A stretch of 64,000 nt of DNA, taken from contig NZ_CP022823.1 of assembly GCF_002269255.1 (NCBI RefSeq), positions 3,410,001-3,474,000 on the forward strand, in the 5' to 3' direction. Origin of the DNA: Klebsiella quasivariicola (lineage in GTDB: Bacteria > Pseudomonadota > Gammaproteobacteria > Enterobacterales > Enterobacteriaceae). Shown here in pieces: positions 49,069 through 57,230 of the stretch. A program made the translations under genes and the position numbers. Under the pieces are notes generated by a model, which was given only the letters and a program-made list of their open reading frames with translations, ran no database searches and was not told where the DNA came from. Within the stretch, counting starts at the first letter, position 1, and every line of letters begins with the position of its first letter.

Positions 49069-49878
49069 TTAAAGGATCGCTACAACGTCTTTTGCGACTT
49101 CCCGCGTACTGCTTTTGCAGGAGATCGAACGGCGCGCATTGATGAATTGCAGGTTAAAACCATGCTCCCGGTACAGGTCGAGAACCTTCGGGGCGGATGA
49201 GTTTGAAATCACGACCCGAGCCCCACGATGAAAGGCAGATACACATTGCTTCGCCAGGTCTATTTGGTTCTCCCAGTTAAAACCACCAGCGGCGTAGGCG
49301 GTGAATCCGGTTGTTCCCGGCATTGGTTCGTAAGGCGGATCGCAGTAAACCACATCCCCTTTCCCGGCCAGGCTGATTGTCCGGCGGTAATCAGCAGTCA
49401 TGAATACGCAGTTATGCGCCATAGCCGCGAAGGCTTTCATCTCATCCATCGGGTAATACGGGGCCTTGTAGCCTCCCCAACCCACATTAAACTTGTTCGC
49501 CTGGTTGTAGCGCATCAGGCCATTGAAGCAATGCCGGTTGAGATACAGGAATGCAGCTGCGCGTTCAGTAGCATCCAGCGTCTGAGCGTTGAACTCGGAA
49601 CGGATCAGCTCATAGCCATCTGGTGACCGCATGTGCTCGAACATCCAGCGGGCCTTTAATTCCACTTCATCCGGCACCACCGCTAACATCTGATACAGAT
49701 TAATCAGGTCCGGGTTAACGTCCGCCAGCAGGTAATCTGCGTGCTTTTCGCTGTTCAGGAACACAGACCCACCACCAACGAATGGCTCTATCAGGCGTTT
49801 CCCTGCCGGGATATGCACGAACAGATCAGCCAGCTGGGTATACTTTCCACCAGCCCATTTGAGAAATGGCTTGCTCAT
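49069..49878 (-). CDS. DNA adenine methyltransferase (Dam-like) of the lambdoid prophage
   Basis: A 269-residue D12-class methylase. PFLKWAGGKYTQLADLFVHI, IEPFVGGGSVFLNSEKHADY and DVVYCDPPYEPMPGTTGFTA supply cofactor and catalytic motifs (DPPY). It would methylate adenine, probably in GATC. It is a different lineage from the methylase of the inserted phage at 36969. It overlaps the replication gene by four bases. Confidence 0.93.
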   Translation of the reverse strand: MSKPFLKWAGGKYTQLADLFVHIPAGKRLIEPFVGGGSVFLNSEKHADYLLADVNPDLINLYQMLAVVPDEVELKARWMFEHMRSPDGYELIRSEFNAQTLDATERAAAFLYLNRHCFNGLMRYNQANKFNVGWGGYKAPYYPMDEMKAFAAMAHNCVFMTADYRRTISLAGKGDVVYCDPPYEPMPGTTGFTAYAAGGFNWENQIDLAKQCVSAFHRGARVVISNSSAPKVLDLYREHGFNLQFINARRSISCKSSTREVAKDVVAIL

Positions 49879-50843
49879 GTGCGGAACCCCGAGTTTTCTG
49901 GCAATGAGTAATCAACCCCGTCGAAGCTGGCTCGCGAAATGGACGACTCCTGGCGGGAGCTATTGAGTGGAGCAGAAAGTTTTAACGACAGCTCATCCCA
50001 TTTTTCCCTAAGTTTCGACGGGCTAAGCACGTTTTTGCACCAGAACGAATCTTTGTTGGCGCGTTTGAAAAGTGAGCAAATTTGTTTATGGGTTCGCCCG
50101 TCCTGCATCACCATCAGGCGCACCTCATTCGCCCATGCGGTCCAGTTTGGTTCTTTAGGCCGAACTACCTCACCATCACTTTCAGCGGCCAGTTCGTACA
50201 TGCTGATAATTTTCCCCCAAATGAACTCGGCGCAGGTTAAATCGTCCTGACTTCCCCACTGCCGCTTTGCAGCGCTGTACACCACCGCGTCAGGATGTCG
50301 TGACAGAAATTCATCTGCAGAGCCCTGTTCGTCCGGTTGCGAAGCGTCCGGACAAGAAGGATTTATATCTGATGGATCAGTAGTTGATTTTACTGACGGA
50401 TCCCCCCCAGATTCTGACGGGTCAAAACCGGTTTTTTTGGTGGATTCCGACGCCTCAAATTTTGAGGGGTCAATTTTTGACGCATCAGATTTTGACGGTT
50501 CAGATTTTGATGTGTCAGATTTTGACGTGTCAGAAACTGACAGGTGAGAAAATGCCGCTTTCTGTAGTTTGGAAACGTTGAGCTGGTAGACGTTCGATGC
50601 ATTACGGTTGCCGTTGCGGCGTTGCGTACGAGTGAGCCACCCCTCTTTCTCAAGCGCAGTAATCGCCGTTCTGACAGTACTCTCACCAGCGCCAATCTGA
50701 CGGGATATGGTTGCGATAGAAGGCCAGCAAACACCCTCATCGTTGCTGAAGTCAGCCAGGCGCGCCATGATTGCCACGCTGGATAGTTTCATCCCAGAAG
50801 ATGCGCAAGCGTCCCAGACGTATCCTGTTAATTTAGTGCTCAT
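49875..50843 (-). CDS. Phage replication protein (O-like, HTH)
   Basis: A 322-residue protein. Residues 1-95 form a winged-helix (VCWPSIATISRQIGAGESTV; ALEKEGWLTRTQRRNGNRNA) as in phage O/DnaT-like replication initiators. Residues about 105-130 are a tandem repeat of five residues with the pattern D/E-x-SKS, encoded by 15-base repeats; phage origins often lie within such repeats, as in lambda O. The C-terminal part (WTAWANEVRLMVMQDGRTHK) is helical. Confidence 0.85.
   Translation of the reverse strand: MSTKLTGYVWDACASSGMKLSSVAIMARLADFSNDEGVCWPSIATISRQIGAGESTVRTAITALEKEGWLTRTQRRNGNRNASNVYQLNVSKLQKAAFSHLSVSDTSKSDTSKSEPSKSDASKIDPSKFEASESTKKTGFDPSESGGDPSVKSTTDPSDINPSCPDASQPDEQGSADEFLSRHPDAVVYSAAKRQWGSQDDLTCAEFIWGKIISMYELAAESDGEVVRPKEPNWTAWANEVRLMVMQDGRTHKQICSLFKRANKDSFWCKNVLSPSKLREKWDELSLKLSAPLNSSRQESSISRASFDGVDYSLPENSGFRT
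50455..50545. repeat. 15-base tandem repeats inside the replication gene (candidate origin)
   Basis: At least five imperfect copies of a 15-base unit around TTTTGACG..TCA lie in the replication gene. In lambda the origin iterons lie inside gene O. This gives a candidate replication origin. Confidence 0.5.
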
Positions 50844-51012
50844 GATCGTCCTTTATTTCTCTGAATTTACGTCTGAACTGCTCAAGGGGGCTAAAGCATT
50901 CATGCTCGTACCCTTCACGCAGGTATATAACGCGCTGTGTCTGGGGCTCCCAGCGTATGACCCTGACCGGGACTCCGTAGTGATCTCTGAAGCATCGGTT
51001 GAGCTCTCGCAT
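50833..51012 (-). CDS. DUF4222-like small phage protein
   Basis: A 59-residue protein, MRELNRCFRDHYGVPVRVIR at its start, with QTQRVIYLREGYEHECFSPL. It matches the DUF4222 family of small early-operon proteins. Function unknown. It overlaps the replication gene by 11 bases. Confidence 0.75.
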   Translation of the reverse strand: MRELNRCFRDHYGVPVRVIRWEPQTQRVIYLREGYEHECFSPLEQFRRKFREIKDDHEH

Positions 51013-51188
51013 ACTTTCTCCGCCTGGCCGTTGAAGTCCCCTACCACCCACTGAGCAAACTGGTAGCAGACAGGCTCGAACCCGCCTGGTACTCTTACCC
51101 CATACACGAACTGCACCGGCCCTGCTCCACCAGGAACTGGCCGCGCTACAAGTTGCGACCTGCGGTATTGTGTTGATAAACTGTTCAT
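50853..51188 (-). CDS. Possible early-operon protein overlapping DUF4222
   Basis: A 111-residue frame starting MNSLSTQYRRSQLVARPVPG with VYGVRVPGGFEPVCYQFAQW. The PGGxGPVxFVYGVRVPGG part looks conserved in prophages as I remember. It shares 160 bases with the DUF4222 gene in another frame; the first half is the convincing part. Ribosome-binding site weak. Confidence 0.45.
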   Translation of the reverse strand: MNSLSTQYRRSQLVARPVPGGAGPVQFVYGVRVPGGFEPVCYQFAQWVVGDFNGQAEKVCESSTDASEITTESRSGSYAGSPRHSALYTCVKGTSMNALAPLSSSDVNSEK

Positions 51189-51249
51189 GCGTTAGTAATC
51201 TCCACTGATAACGACACGCCACGACGCCAGGAGCTGCAACTCGCTGGCG

Positions 51250-51702
51250 TCACTTCTTTTTGCGTGAAAAAAGCGTGATGATTGCGGCAATCTCTTCTTC
51301 ACGAGCTGCCAGGTGACGGCGGTGATGCACCATGATTTCTTCGGCCTCGTGCCTTTCAATAACGCCATCTTCAAGCGCCTGTTCGATAATCTGATCAACC
51401 TGCCCCCTGGCGGCAGAGGTACGCATTGCCCGGCTAAACAAGTCCACGCGGTCCAGTTCTTCCAGGTGCGGAACATCCACCAGCAGAGCACCACGACGGC
51501 GGGCAAAATATTCAGCCAGGTGAGATGTATTCGAGATGTCCTCCATCGCTTCCAGTTCGCTGACTTCGAAGAAACGACAGCCGTTTTTCTCGTAAAGGTT
51601 GTTGTTAAACTGCGTCACCGTCATTCCCAGTGCGCCAGCCATTGCTTCGCGCCCACCTGGATATGCTTTGCACATAGATTTCACGACTTCTTTGAGGTTC
51701 AT
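51250..51702 (-). CDS. CII-family regulator (YmfL-like)
   Basis: A 150-residue protein of the phage CII regulatory family as in e14 YmfL. MNLKEVVKSMCKAYPGGREA, LGMTVTQFNNNLYEKNGCRF and FFEVSELEAMEDISNTSHLA are diagnostic. AAAGGAG precedes the ATG. It would promote lysogeny by activating repressor or integrase promoters. Confidence 0.9.
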   Translation of the reverse strand: MNLKEVVKSMCKAYPGGREAMAGALGMTVTQFNNNLYEKNGCRFFEVSELEAMEDISNTSHLAEYFARRRGALLVDVPHLEELDRVDLFSRAMRTSAARGQVDQIIEQALEDGVIERHEAEEIMVHHRRHLAAREEEIAAIITLFSRKKK

Positions 51703-51730
51703 ACCTACTCCTTTCAAACTCGGGTGGTAG

Positions 51731-51994
51731 TTACAAATTTGATGCAGTGACATTAAGCTTTCGCATTGCTGCACCTCTTAAATAGGCCCAGTCAATGTCA
51801 GGACGAAGCTCTTCGCAGGTGACAGCACCACCAGTAGCTTTCTCAATCGCAGGACATCGTTCCGCAGGTATTTGCCTAATGCCCGTTGTCCATTGATTCA
51901 CTGTTGGTGATGAGATGCCTAGATTCCTTGACAAAGCGGCTTGTCCCCCAACAATGCGGCAGGCTTCACTGATTGCTTCAAGGCTACTTCTCAT
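51731..51994 (-). CDS. Cro-like repressor (YdaS family)
   Basis: An 87-residue protein. SEACRIVGGQAALSRNLGIS and SPTVNQWTTGIRQIPAERCP form the helix-turn-helix of the YdaS/Cro type, with the usual CPAIEKATGGAVTCEELRPD end. It is the first gene transcribed from pR and would compete with cI at the operators. Confidence 0.9.
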   Translation of the reverse strand: MRSSLEAISEACRIVGGQAALSRNLGISSPTVNQWTTGIRQIPAERCPAIEKATGGAVTCEELRPDIDWAYLRGAAMRKLNVTASNL

Positions 51995-52025
51995 AAACGG
52001 ATTCCTATGATTTCCACACAAGCAG

Positions 52026-52104
52026 ATATTAGGCTAAGCCTAATAAACAATCAATAGGAATTGCCTAAGCTATAGGTTATGAGGATTATTAGGCAATGCT
52101 TAGT
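52026..52104. promoter_or_regulatory. OR operator and pR/pRM promoters
   Basis: Three sites with consensus ATTAGGC-N3-GCCTAAT: OR1 52028-52044 (perfect palindrome), OR2 52053-52069, OR3 52088-52104. pR (minus): TTGATT 52049-52054, 17 bases, TAATAT 52026-52031, covered by OR1 and OR2. pRM (plus): TTGCCT 52061-52066, 17 bases, GATTAT 52084-52089. The pRM start would fall at about 52096, the first base of the cI ATG, suggesting a leaderless cI message as in lambda. OR3 covers that start. Confidence 0.8.
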
Positions 52105-52572
52105 GGTAAAGAATTGGGCCGAGCGATCGAGCAGGCCATAGACAAGAAGCTTTCAATAGGTTCTGCCAAGAGTAAGGCGGAAATCGCACGTCATTTCAAA
52201 ATAAAACCCCCATCAATCCATGACTGGATCAATAAAGGCTCCATATCGAAAGAGAAGCTACCAGAGCTTTGGAACTACTTTTCTGATGTTGTGGGCCCCG
52301 AGCACTGGGGACTAAAGGGATACCCGCTAACTGATACATGTGAGCCCGCAACAGATCCCATAGTTAAAAATGGTTCTATTGACGAGCTCTATAATAAGGC
52401 TTCGAGAGAAAAAAAGGCTATCATTGATTTTGTCCTCTTAGAGCAAGGACAGCGTATACCTGGCTGGGTAGATAGCGATGCTAAAGCATATTTAGACTCA
52501 TTAGAGATGAAGATAAGGAGATGGGCAGAGCAGGAGGAAGATGGAAAAAAACAAACGAAAGCCAGAGCTTAA
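52096..52572 (+). CDS. CI-type repressor without peptidase domain
   Basis: A 158-residue protein. The N-terminal 75 residues are a phage CI helix-turn-helix (SAKSKAEIARHFKIKPPSIH; DWINKGSISKEKLPELWNYF). The C-terminal part is helical (LYNKASREKKAIIDFVLLEQ) with no S24/LexA Ser-Lys protease signature. So induction probably uses an antirepressor or another route rather than RecA-stimulated self-cleavage. It is AT-rich relative to the early genes. Confidence 0.85.
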   Translation: MLSGKELGRAIEQAIDKKLSIGSAKSKAEIARHFKIKPPSIHDWINKGSISKEKLPELWNYFSDVVGPEHWGLKGYPLTDTCEPATDPIVKNGSIDELYNKASREKKAIIDFVLLEQGQRIPGWVDSDAKAYLDSLEMKIRRWAEQEEDGKKQTKARA

Positions 52573-52742
52573 GCTTATATGGTCTAACGGACAATATCTC
52601 TAAGCTCCATACATGTTAAAAGCTCTGAGATTGATTCGCTTGCATAACTCAATCCCTGTGGGGGATTGGCTTGTATGAAGCCTATCCGGGATTGTGACTT
52701 GCTTTGATTTAACAGCAGGTTTTCACTTTGCATGGAGGATGC

Positions 52743-53897
52743 ATGGAAAACTTCAAAGTACGTCTTAAAAATCACATTGAACATGTTAAAAATGTTAGAG
52801 AACACTGCACAACGGAAGAGACAACCAAGCAGGCTTTGATACTTCCTTTTTTGGACATCCTAGGCTTTAACGCATATGATCCGCAAAAAGTCAAAGCTGA
52901 ATATGGTGCGGACTTCCCTGGTGTGAAAGTGGGTGAGCGTGTAGATTATGCTCTATTCTGCCAAGGTGTTCCCGTTATGTTTATTGAGGCCAAAGGTTGT
53001 AAAGAAAAAATGGACAACCATTGTCCTCAATTATCTAGGTATTTTAATTCTACTCCTGAGGTGACAATATCAGCAATTACTAATGGAATTGAATGGCGCT
53101 TTTTTACGGATCTCAATGAAAAAAATATAATGGATTCAACGCCATTTTTACGAATCATGATGGATGACATTAAAGATTCTGATGCTGAGCAATTATTTAG
53201 ATTCCGCCATGACAAATTCAAACCAGAGGCCCTAAGAACCCTTGCAGAAGAGAGTGTTTATATTTCTGCATTTGTTAAAGTCGTGAGTACAAGCCTTCGG
53301 GAAGTAGATCATGAATTTGTTAGATATGTTGCAGGACGAGCAAATATTGGTCGTCAATTAAATCAAAGATTTATAGAAACAATAACTCCATTGGTGAGGC
53401 AGGCCGTAGAGAGGTCAGTAAGTGAAATGGTTGTTTCTGGTCTTTCATCAAGAACATCTATTCCTGAATTAGAATCCCCTGCTGATGTAACTGAAAATAA
53501 TGTAATTGATGAGCGCGCAGATATTGTCGATGCAGAGAACCCCAACATAGTAACAACCTATAATGAAAGAATTTTATTTGAAAAAATCTGTTCTATTATA
53601 GGCCCTGCATACGAACTTCAAGCCAAAGATACAGAGTCCTATTACTCTATTCTTTTCCAAGGAAAAACAAACCGCTGGCTGGTTCGCTATTATGACAAGA
53701 AGAATCGCTCAAACATACAGTTACCAATTGATATCAATGAAATAACCGGTAATGAAATTAAAAGAGCCGGACTTGAACATGATAACAATCGTATTTTCAT
53801 TGAACATCCCGAGGATGTATTAAGGATTTCAGGTTTAATCCTTGATTCTTTACAATATGTACAGAATGATGAGAATTTCAGAAAGCGTCGTCCATAA
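52743..53897 (+). CDS. Restriction-type nuclease domain protein (HsdR N-terminal-like)
   Basis: A 384-residue protein. The N-terminal domain is of the type I restriction HsdR_N kind: TEETTKQALILPFLDILGFN, then VDYALFCQGVPVMFIEAKG with D68 and E82-x-K84 of a PD-(D/E)XK nuclease. HsdR motor motifs are absent. The C-terminal half (TYNERILFEKICSIIGPAYE; NRWLVRYYDKKNRSNIQLPI) resembles a predicted endonuclease-associated domain. AT-rich. It lies between cI and OL with its own ribosome-binding site (GGAGG) and terminator, the position of lysogen-expressed exclusion genes such as rexAB. Confidence 0.85.
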   Translation: MENFKVRLKNHIEHVKNVREHCTTEETTKQALILPFLDILGFNAYDPQKVKAEYGADFPGVKVGERVDYALFCQGVPVMFIEAKGCKEKMDNHCPQLSRYFNSTPEVTISAITNGIEWRFFTDLNEKNIMDSTPFLRIMMDDIKDSDAEQLFRFRHDKFKPEALRTLAEESVYISAFVKVVSTSLREVDHEFVRYVAGRANIGRQLNQRFIETITPLVRQAVERSVSEMVVSGLSSRTSIPELESPADVTENNVIDERADIVDAENPNIVTTYNERILFEKICSIIGPAYELQAKDTESYYSILFQGKTNRWLVRYYDKKNRSNIQLPIDINEITGNEIKRAGLEHDNNRIFIEHPEDVLRISGLILDSLQYVQNDENFRKRRP

Positions 53898-53924
53898 TCA
53901 TAAAAACACTAGCTTTATTTCACA

Positions 53925-53950
53925 CAAATCCCGCTTATGCGGGATTTTTT
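53925..53950 (+). terminator. Terminator after the nuclease gene
   Basis: AATCCCGC, TTAT, GCGGGATT form an 8-bp stem followed by eight T. It separates the cI/nuclease unit from pL. Confidence 0.9.
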
Positions 53951-53966
53951 TTGACCGCCGACCAAC

Positions 53967-54010
53967 ATTAGGCTAAGCCTATTGACATGACATTAGGCAT
54001 AACCTAACAT
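53967..54010 (+). promoter_or_regulatory. OL operator and pL promoter
   Basis: ATTAGGCTAAGCCTATT (53967-53983) and ATTAGGCATAACCTAAC (53992-54008) are two copies of the OR-type operator. TTGACA (53982-53987), 17 bases and TAACAT (54005-54010) form a rightward promoter overlapped by both. The stretch 54011-54306 is a non-coding leader. Confidence 0.82.
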
Positions 54011-54306
54011 CAAGTGAGTCTGATGGACTATGTCATCTTGGCGGCACCAGTTTCCCCATTGTTTCTGGTTCGCCCTTTTACAAAAGACATCAGAGCACCA
54101 CCGAGTGACGTGCCCTAACACAATCCGCCCGAGCGGATTTGCGGCCGCAGGTGCTCTTCTGTGTTGTGTGGAGAACTAACGTACCGCCATTGCAGTGGCG
54201 GTCCCCCATCAGCAAGAAATTTTAACCAGCTATTCACCCATTCTCATGGGTTGGGTTGCTGCACCCTAAATTTACGCGTTGCAGCGCGTCAGATGGAGAA
54301 CAAAAG
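54011..54306 (+). promoter_or_regulatory. Long structured pL leader
   Basis: About 290 bases with no convincing gene. Hairpins seen: AATCCGC/GCGGATT (54123-54140), CCGCC/GGCGG with internal match (54183-54199), CCCAT/ATGGG (54237-54250) and a GC-rich GCGTTGCAGCGCG. No N-like gene is visible nearby. The leader could hold nut- or put-like antitermination sites or processing sites. Confidence 0.45.
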
Positions 54307-54606
54307 ATGGCTAAGACAGCAAATCAACTTATTAAACAGGCGTACGAAATAGCCAAAACTATGCCACCAGCACAGGCAGCAATCATCAAGGAACTGGCTA
54401 CCGTCCTCGATGTTTCGAATGTAGCTCTGCGCCAGACGCGCACCGAACGTGACGCCCTTCTCGCAGAGGTCAAATCATGGGCGAAAGAGTGTGATCGTCT
54501 GACCGAGCGACACACCAAGAAGCGCACAAATCTGCATGTCCTCGAAGCAATGCGCGACTTGAAAGCAATTTGCCCCACCAGATTCCGTAACGTGGAGGCT
54601 CTCTGA
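54307..54606 (+). CDS. Small helical protein, first gene of the pL operon
   Basis: A 99-residue protein, MAKTANQLIKQAYEIAKTMP at its start, rich in Lys, Arg, Ala and Glu and mainly helical (RQTRTERDALLAEVKSWAKE). GGAG lies nine bases before the ATG. Its stop overlaps the ParB-like gene start by one base. Unknown function; possibly a partner of the following two genes. Confidence 0.7.
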   Translation: MAKTANQLIKQAYEIAKTMPPAQAAIIKELATVLDVSNVALRQTRTERDALLAEVKSWAKECDRLTERHTKKRTNLHVLEAMRDLKAICPTRFRNVEAL

Positions 54607-55394
54607 TGGCTAAAGACTCAAAGCTTGTATACGGCGCCAGTGGCAAAACGAACGTATTAGCGTTTGAACCTGAAAAACTGCACCTGGTTACCGACAAAAC
54701 GCACCCGCTTTACGATGAGCGTATCCACCTGCCTATCAGCGAAGCAATGGTACTGAACATCATGGACCAGGGCGTTCTTGAGCCGATTATCGTCTGGAAA
54801 GACCCGGAGACTGGGCTGTCTTGTGTAGTCGATGGTCGCCAGCGTGTGCGCCATACACTGGAAGCCAACAAGCGACTGTTGAAAGAGGGTAAAGAACCGT
54901 TACTGGTTCCAGCAGTCGCTAAACGTGGCTCCGCCGTTCGCATGGCGCAGGCGATGGTAAGTGCTAACGAAATCCGCCAGGCAGATACGCCACTGGGCCG
55001 AGCAAAGAAAATGGCTGATGCGCTGGAGCGCGGGCACGATGAGGATGATTTAGCGCTGATGTTTGGCGTGAGTGTCCAGACCGTACGCGCAACTCTGTCA
55101 CTGCTGGATGCCACCCAAGCTGTTCGCGATGCAGTGGAGTCCGGAACGGTCACTGTTACCCAGGCGCGTCAGTTGGCATCGCTTAAACCCGAAGAGCAAC
55201 GGGAGAAGGTCTCTAAAATCGAAGCGGCAACTGCTGGCACAACCGGTCATGAAAAAGCCCGGCGTCAGCGTCAGATCCTCGGTGATGCAAAGCCACGCCT
55301 GAAAACCCGCAAAGAAATCACAAAAGCCCTGGAATCAGCCGAGGGTGAGTATGCAAGCGCACTTCGTTGGGTGCTTGGGGAGGAATCATTATGA
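54606..55394 (+). CDS. ParB-like nucleotide-binding-domain protein
   Basis: A 262-residue protein. Residues 40-125 form a ParB N-terminal domain with VVDGRQRVRH (D76-R80), equivalent to the ParB box that binds CTP or acts as a nuclease in other members. A helix-turn-helix follows at about 145-170 (DDLALMFGVSVQTVRATLSL) and a helical tail (VTVTQARQLASLKPEEQREK) as in ParB/RepB proteins. It overlaps the next gene by four bases. A partition role is unlikely since no ParA is present; gene regulation or DNA modification is possible. Confidence 0.88.
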   Translation: MAKDSKLVYGASGKTNVLAFEPEKLHLVTDKTHPLYDERIHLPISEAMVLNIMDQGVLEPIIVWKDPETGLSCVVDGRQRVRHTLEANKRLLKEGKEPLLVPAVAKRGSAVRMAQAMVSANEIRQADTPLGRAKKMADALERGHDEDDLALMFGVSVQTVRATLSLLDATQAVRDAVESGTVTVTQARQLASLKPEEQREKVSKIEAATAGTTGHEKARRQRQILGDAKPRLKTRKEITKALESAEGEYASALRWVLGEESL

Positions 55395-56467
55395 GCAAAA
55401 TAGGCGATCATTTCTTTGAATTTCCGGCGTCGCGTGGAACTCAGGGGGATTCAATTGTCCTGATGCTGACAGTACCTGCACGGACACTAACGCGAGTCCT
55501 CGCCAGCGATAACTACGGGGACACCCTTGATCGATCTCAGCGAGAACTGAACCCCGCCAGGGCGAAAAAGTTTTATCAGTATCTCCTTGAAGCATACGAG
55601 AACAAGGAGCCGTTCATTATTCCGCCACTTGTGGGTAACTGCGACTCGTATGTTGAATTCGAAGAGTTCGGAAACACTAATGTCGGGGTGGCCCGTTTCC
55701 CGATGGATGCCGAGATTAAATTGTTTGATGGTCAGCATCGTGCAGCCGGTATTGCGGAGTATTGCCGCACCATTGATGAACCTATCCATGTTCCGATGAT
55801 GCTTACTCTGCAGTTGCCACTGAAGACGCGGCAGCAGTTTTTCTCGGACATTAACAACAATGTTTCGAAGCCATCTGCGGCTATCAACATGGCCTATAAC
55901 GGGCGCGATAAGAACGCGCAGGAGATGGTCAGCTTTATCAGTTCACACGACGTCTTTTCTGAAGTCACCGATTTTGAGCATAACGTCGTTCCTGCGAAAA
56001 GTGATAAGTGGGTCAGCTTCAAAGCCCTTAGTGATGCTACAGCAAAATTTTCAGGTTCCTGCTCACAGGATGATCTTGAAGGGTTATGGAATGCGTGGCT
56101 TATGCTGACAGGTTTAGATGATATTCGCCGCGGTACGAATCAGGTCGAATATAAACGCGAGTATATCCAGTTCCATGCCGTGATGATTAATGCCTTTGGT
56201 TACGCAGTTCAGCGGCTAAGCGAAGGCCGGGGAGTTCGCGGGGTCACGCTGATGATTGAGGATCTGGTTATGAATACCGGCATTGCCGAGCGTGAAGACT
56301 TTTTCCTTATTTCATCATGGGACGGGATTTGTGCCAGCTGTGAGAAAGCCAGGCCAACGGTCATTGCGAATGTATCTGCTCAAAAGGCGGCTGCAGCACG
56401 TCTGATGGATGCCATCGTGAATAAAAACTTGTCTGTTAGCCGCGGTAAGGAGGCCAGCCATGACTGA
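55391..56467 (+). CDS. DGQHR-domain protein (DndB-like)
   Basis: A 358-residue protein. IKLFDGQHRAAGIAEY (D113-R117) and QQFFSDINNNVSKPSAAI are the two hallmarks of the DGQHR family, which includes DndB, the regulator of phosphorothioate DNA modification and a relative of ParB-type folds. No dndC, D or E gene is present, so it is not part of a complete Dnd system. The tight coupling to the ParB-like gene suggests joint action. AGGAATCATT precedes the ATG. Confidence 0.88.
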   Translation: MSKIGDHFFEFPASRGTQGDSIVLMLTVPARTLTRVLASDNYGDTLDRSQRELNPARAKKFYQYLLEAYENKEPFIIPPLVGNCDSYVEFEEFGNTNVGVARFPMDAEIKLFDGQHRAAGIAEYCRTIDEPIHVPMMLTLQLPLKTRQQFFSDINNNVSKPSAAINMAYNGRDKNAQEMVSFISSHDVFSEVTDFEHNVVPAKSDKWVSFKALSDATAKFSGSCSQDDLEGLWNAWLMLTGLDDIRRGTNQVEYKREYIQFHAVMINAFGYAVQRLSEGRGVRGVTLMIEDLVMNTGIAEREDFFLISSWDGICASCEKARPTVIANVSAQKAAAARLMDAIVNKNLSVSRGKEASHD

Positions 56468-57014
56468 TATCACCGAACTGGCGCAACTGCGTGGCCGTAC
56501 TGTCGACTATCCGTATTACCTGGTTGAGTGCGACTGTGGAAAAATTTATCCCAGCAGTGAATTGAGTGGTGGCGAACCTATGGGCGACTCTGGTGATTAT
56601 TCAGATTGCTATTGTCCGCACTGTGGTGAAGGCGAAGAGCATTTTGCGGAATGCGCAGACCCAGAAACTGCGTGGAAAGCGCAGCAAGACAAGATTGATG
56701 CGCTGGTAGAGGCGCTGGAGAAGGCGCAGGGGATGGAAACCTACTGGAAAGCTCAATGCCGTGGGATAACGGACCACTGCGAGGAGTTGCAGGCGCGCAT
56801 CGCCGAGCTGGAGTCCCGCACCGTCAGTGTGAAGTTGCTTACTCCTGAAGTCCGTAATGCACTGAAAGCCGAAGGGCTTGCTGATGTGCTGAAAGACGCT
56901 GCCGAATACGCGCCTCTTACAGTTGGGCAGTGGGAAACACTCACAAAAAACTGGTATCAAACATTCATTGGGCTATCCGGTTCCGCCGCTGGCATCAAGG
57001 TGGAGGCTGAGTAG
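56460..57014 (+). CDS. Zinc-ribbon and coiled-coil phage protein (Ead-like)
   Basis: A 184-residue protein. An N-terminal zinc-ribbon (VECDCGKIYPS; CYCPHCGEGEEHF) is followed by a coiled coil (residues about 72-120) and a helical end (LTPEVRNALKAEGLADVLKD). Such mosaic proteins are common in pL operons (Ead/Ea22-like). It overlaps the DGQHR gene by eight bases. Function unknown. Confidence 0.75.
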   Translation: MTDITELAQLRGRTVDYPYYLVECDCGKIYPSSELSGGEPMGDSGDYSDCYCPHCGEGEEHFAECADPETAWKAQQDKIDALVEALEKAQGMETYWKAQCRGITDHCEELQARIAELESRTVSVKLLTPEVRNALKAEGLADVLKDAAEYAPLTVGQWETLTKNWYQTFIGLSGSAAGIKVEAE

Positions 57015-57230
57015 ATGGCTATAGAAAACCCGAGTTCATGCCCGCACTGCGGCGGTGAGAATGGATTCCACACGAAAGAGGTTGTGGATTTCAAGCAGTT
57101 TTATGCTTGGGATGGTTCATTCCTTGAGGGGCAGCACACCAGCGGCATTCGCGGCGGGAAAGCTTTCTACTGCTGCGACTGCGGTCGGAATATAACATCG
57201 CGCATCAATAAGCCAGGAGCGGACCAATGA
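57015..57230 (+). CDS. Small zinc-ribbon protein
   Basis: A 71-residue protein with CPHCGGENGFHTKEV and KAFYCCDCGRNITSR, two Cys pairs of a rubredoxin-like zinc ribbon. It follows the previous gene without a gap and overlaps the next by four bases. Function unknown. Confidence 0.75.
   Translation: MAIENPSSCPHCGGENGFHTKEVVDFKQFYAWDGSFLEGQHTSGIRGGKAFYCCDCGRNITSRINKPGADQ

Noticed and set aside
54606..56467. Complete Dnd phosphorothioation system
   Set aside because: Only a DndB-like and a ParB-like gene are present; the sulphur-transfer and nuclease genes are absent.
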